From positions 1 to 40,034 of the IMG/VR virus record IMGVR_UViG_3300037827_000548: 40,034 nucleotides of DNA, one strand, 5' to 3'. The stretch comes from a virus. Below the pieces are notes generated by a model, which did no database searches, had not been told where the DNA came from, and saw only the letters and a program-made list of their open reading frames with translations. Below are positions 37,124-40,034 of the stretch, one piece after another. How positions within the stretch are numbered: position 1 is the stretch's first letter; each line of letters opens with the position of its first letter. A program made the translations under genes and the position numbers.

Positions 37124-38878
37124 CTATTTCTTAAAAGCTTTGCCCAAATATTTCATAAGTAACGGTGAATGAGGAGCTACAGCACCCACGATACTTCCTA
37201 GCGGCCCGAAAGGTAAACCACCTAATCCGCCCGCAACTGTGGCTAATCCACCTTTGATATATTTTGCTCTGTGGACCTGCTTCAGCATATTGTGTGCCCA
37301 CTTTTCTGTATCGGCAAGAATATACTCATCAAAACCTTTGGTTCTTTTTAAATCAAGGATAGTGTTTGCCATTGCCTCGGCATCGCCAGGTTGAACCTTT
37401 TGAATAGCGGCATAAATTGCATTTCTACCAGCCCCTGCTCCCATATCCAAAATAGCTTTTTTGTCTGCAGCCGTTGGATGCGAAAATAACTTAACAATAG
37501 CCGCATCATCTACTTTACTTGTACGTCCTTCAGCTAACCGTCTTAATGTTTGAGATGCGCCAGTTTCAACTGTTCCTTTTTCATAGGTTTTCGCATAGCT
37601 CGAATATTTATGTCTAAATTCATTCTCAAGATTTTGCATATCTTGGGGTAGAGTTTTAGTAAAAGCCTCTTTGTCAGCATTAAGATTATTAATATTAGAC
37701 TTCAATTGTTCAACTTTTGGCACAGCAGCATCGCTTACCTTCGCACGTCCTTCCATTGATCTTAATTCTTTCTTAAGAGCAGATTGAAGCTTGTCATAAT
37801 TATTTAGCGTTGGGTTTTTCTGATAGGTATCATGAAGATCCCTTAGCTCGCCCTTTTTGCCATAAACATCAGTAACGCTTGAATCCGAGAAATATTTGCT
37901 TTTTCTCGATGTAGGTAAGGACATCATATCCTCAACTTTAGCAGCTGCCTTTTCAGGAAGATGATCTACATTAAAAATATCTTCGACTTTGTGTAAGAAA
38001 TGATCGACAGCATCACCACCATATTCTTTACTGGTTTTTCCTTTCCTATAATCGGCCATAGCCTTAGTAAGTGCATCCGCCTCACTTTTCCCATATTTTT
38101 GTCCAGGTGCCACTGTTTCAGCAACTTTTGGGAGATTACCTTCAGGCAAACTGCTCTCTGGCATATTATAAACATCAGATTTGCCTTCTTGCGCATAGAG
38201 CTTTTCTTTAGGGATCAGCGCTTCTTGTTTCCTTGATCCTTTTGCAAATTGTGCACGACGTCCAAGTTCTTCAATATTTTGCTTTGATGTTCCTTGTCCT
38301 AATGTTGCGCGAAAACGCTCTGCCTCATTGCCAGGTTGAAGATAATCGATTGCCGCAGCCGTTCCTTTTTTTAGACCGGATGCTATTTTCTCAGTTGGCG
38401 CTCTAGCACCTAATGCAAAGGCTAATGCCTCACCAGCTTCTGCAGGACGTGTATGAGGAGCCACATCAAAATAAGGAATATCAGGTAAATTAGTCTCTCT
38501 CCCTGATTTCTTTTGTAACATTTTCAAACCGGGGTCATTTTCAACACCATGCTTTAAAAAATTACCAATACCAGCGGGAACATTCGCAACGCCCTGCATA
38601 AATCCCTTCATAGGTGCAACAGCATAATCCTCAACACCTTTATTCAAGCGCCTGATTCCTTGCATGAAATCATCTTTCATGTTGAAACCTTGACCTCCAC
38701 CTTGAGGTTGTTCTTCATTTCCTTGACTTGGTTGTTCCATCTGACCGGAGCCAATGTCATAATCTTGAGGCTCTTCATAACCGTTAGGTGCCTCTTCTTG
38801 CGGAGGTGCCATATGACCACCCTGTTGATCATAATGAACATTCCAATCAATATATTTTTCAAATGGATCTTCCATCAT
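37124..38878 (-). CDS. Internal virion / ejection protein (584 aa)
   Basis: A 584-residue protein. The first 70 residues are disordered and Gln/Glu/Pro/Gly-rich; then VEDYAVAPMKGFMQGVANVPAGIGNFLKHGVE and, from about residue 150, a long charged helical chain. The end (GGLATVAGGLGGLPFGPLGSIVG) is a glycine-rich hydrophobic pair of short helices, typical of proteins that insert into a membrane. Its start overlaps the 445-residue gene by four bases. P22-like phages have similar ejection proteins that make a channel through the envelope. The role is inferred from order and composition. Confidence 0.65.
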   Translation of the reverse strand: MMEDPFEKYIDWNVHYDQQGGHMAPPQEEAPNGYEEPQDYDIGSGQMEQPSQGNEEQPQGGGQGFNMKDDFMQGIRRLNKGVEDYAVAPMKGFMQGVANVPAGIGNFLKHGVENDPGLKMLQKKSGRETNLPDIPYFDVAPHTRPAEAGEALAFALGARAPTEKIASGLKKGTAAAIDYLQPGNEAERFRATLGQGTSKQNIEELGRRAQFAKGSRKQEALIPKEKLYAQEGKSDVYNMPESSLPEGNLPKVAETVAPGQKYGKSEADALTKAMADYRKGKTSKEYGGDAVDHFLHKVEDIFNVDHLPEKAAAKVEDMMSLPTSRKSKYFSDSSVTDVYGKKGELRDLHDTYQKNPTLNNYDKLQSALKKELRSMEGRAKVSDAAVPKVEQLKSNINNLNADKEAFTKTLPQDMQNLENEFRHKYSSYAKTYEKGTVETGASQTLRRLAEGRTSKVDDAAIVKLFSHPTAADKKAILDMGAGAGRNAIYAAIQKVQPGDAEAMANTILDLKRTKGFDEYILADTEKWAHNMLKQVHRAKYIKGGLATVAGGLGGLPFGPLGSIVGAVAPHSPLLMKYLGKAFKK

Positions 38879-40034
38879 AACGGTCTAGCTCCATTTTTAA
38901 ATGCATTAGAAAACATGGATTTCTTAATCGGAACGACTCGATTATCTGGCAAGCGCATAGGAATAGTATCTAATTCTGCCTTAGAAATATGATAAGAACC
39001 TGTTTTCTTCAAAGACTCAATAGCTTTAGGTGTTGTATAAAACCACCATTTATCAAGATTTGAGTTTTTAACCTTAGCATCTTTTCCGTTGATATCACCG
39101 CTAATCAAAGGTAAATCCTCTTGATAGGATTGCCATAACTGTTCTGATTGATTTTTAGTAAGACCGGATTGTGGATTTGAAACCACGGATAAAAATTTAC
39201 TTTTTTCTTGCATACGATGATGCACAGCACCTATCCATTGGGTTTGCAATTTACGCGCATCATCTGTCATTGTTCGATCAAATTTCATTTTAGCGGCCAT
39301 ACCCATGTCAAGATTTGAGAATCGAGCTTGTCCCATTGAATCTTTCAATGTCTCAATTGCGGCAGGAAGCATATTCATGGCAGCACGATCTGCTTGTTGT
39401 TCCGGTGATACATTGCCCATGCCAGCTGTCGTAAGACCTGAACTTGGAAAATGACCTAATGCGGATCCTCGATAAGTAGATCTATCCATTGCATTATTAA
39501 ATTGAGCAAGTGCTTGATTAAAAGATGTTGCGCCGTTTGCAGCTTTAATGCTGTTGGCCAGATCCTCTTGATATTGTTTATATTGATCCTCTTGCTGTAG
39601 CTTTGCGTTTTCACGTCTAGGTGAAAAAGTATCAATACCTAATAGCATTTGATTGGCAATATCATCAGGAGATGGTCTAGGCGTTTGAATACCGTAGACG
39701 CTTTGTCCTTGCTGTTGTTGCTGTGGGTTCATATTGCCGCCATAGCCACCTCCGCCGCCACCTTGCATTCCTCCGGCAGACTCATTGCCACCTTGCATTT
39801 GATCAGATTGTTCACCACCACCGTAACCCGATGGAGCACCACCACCAAAACCACCGCCTCCAGACCCTTGATTCCCTCTCAAAGTTTTAGCTAAATAATC
39901 CATCTTGAGTTGATTCATTTTGGTTTCGGTGTTCATCTTTCCTGATTGCGATCCACGTAAACCTATCTCTGATTGCCAGATTCGTGGATCAAATTCATTG
40001 TGTTGTTGAGCTGTCTTTAAACCTGCTGCAGCCA
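38875..40034 (-). CDS. Glycine-rich internal virion protein, 3' part (cut by window edge)
   Basis: The frame is open to the right edge and continues at 305 to give 445 residues in total. From about residue 112 it is very rich in glycine, glutamine, asparagine and serine. After that comes a mainly helical section with many Asn, Gln, Met and Lys and a short basic tail. No enzyme motif or signal peptide is visible. It sits between the 194-residue ejection-type protein and the 584-residue protein, the position of the internal proteins gp7/gp20/gp16 in P22-like genomes. Its stop overlaps the start of the next gene by four bases (ATGA). A role in DNA ejection is inferred from position and composition. 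Confidence 0.8.
   Translation of the reverse strand, partial: AAAGLKTAQQHNEFDPRIWQSEIGLRGSQSGKMNTETKMNQLKMDYLAKTLRGNQGSGGGGFGGGAPSGYGGGEQSDQMQGGNESAGGMQGGGGGGYGGNMNPQQQQQGQSVYGIQTPRPSPDDIANQMLLGIDTFSPRRENAKLQQEDQYKQYQEDLANSIKAANGATSFNQALAQFNNAMDRSTYRGSALGHFPSSGLTTAGMGNVSPEQQADRAAMNMLPAAIETLKDSMGQARFSNLDMGMAAKMKFDRTMTDDARKLQTQWIGAVHHRMQEKSKFLSVVSNPQSGLTKNQSEQLWQSYQEDLPLISGDINGKDAKVKNSNLDKWWFYTTPKAIESLKKTGSYHISKAELDTIPMRLPDNRVVPIKKSMFSNAFKNGARPL
39908..40034. repeat. Terminal overlap, right copy
   Basis: Exact copy of bases 1-127. When the ends are joined, the gene that starts at 305 on the minus strand continues in frame to 38875. Confidence 0.95.

Noticed and set aside
1-40034. tRNA genes, CRISPR arrays, integrase and attachment sites
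   Set aside because: No cloverleaf with a T-arm signature, no regularly spaced repeats and no tyrosine or serine recombinase were seen on either strand.

Overview
The window is a complete circular viral genome of about 39.9 kb opened at an arbitrary point. Bases 1-127 are repeated exactly at 39908-40034, and a 445-codon gene runs unbroken through the joint. The virion genes are those of a P22-like short-tailed phage: small and large terminase, a 728-residue portal, scaffold, P22-type coat protein, P22 gp4-like and gp10-like neck proteins, glycine/alanine-rich internal (ejection-type) proteins, then tail fibres. AT-rich DNA, E. coli-like promoters and a consensus DnaA box suggest a gammaproteobacterial host, but the sequence does not name it. 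There are no tRNAs, CRISPR arrays, integrase or DNA polymerase.

Layout. (1) Minus strand, 14.3 kb down to 1 and on from the right edge to 31 kb: the late genes. A ParB-methyltransferase fusion leads terS, terL and portal. A run of very small genes follows, including a DUF2829/Tad2-like protein and a DUF3310 protein. A strong promoter with a structured leader then precedes scaffold, coat, neck and internal virion genes, and finally a collar-type fibre and several small fibres, three of them paralogous. (2) Plus strand, 14.5-15.7 kb: a compact island of seven tiny genes (a ribbon-helix-helix regulator, a secreted four-cysteine peptide, a DUF1640-like membrane coiled coil) behind an operator-rich promoter. 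(3) Minus, 15.7-18.1 kb: HNH nuclease, 3TM holin, T4-type lysozyme, VRR-NUC nuclease and a putative helicase loader. (4) 18.1-19.8 kb: a plasmid-type replicon, namely an IncFII-family RepA with a long structured leader upstream and an origin-like region downstream (AT-rich stretch, DnaA box in a hairpin loop, direct repeats). (5) Minus, 19.9-27.6 kb: about 25 small, overlapping accessory genes of unknown function headed by an XRE regulator. (6) Plus, 27.7-31.0 kb, divergent from the regulator: HNH nuclease, Sak4-like ATPase, a DUF669/SSB-like protein with a DDIPF tip, and a DnaQ-like exonuclease.

How it fits together. RepA, the origin and the putative loader would start replication using host DnaA, DnaB and polymerase. 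Sak4, SSB-like protein and exonuclease would supply recombination, and the VRR-NUC nuclease would process branched DNA before headful packaging by TerS/TerL. With a plasmid initiator, an XRE regulator and no integrase, the simplest reading is a phage-plasmid whose prophage is an extrachromosomal circle. That is inference; RepA could also serve only the lytic cycle. Many gene starts below were moved to internal ATGs where a Shine-Dalgarno or a 1-4 base overlap decides.
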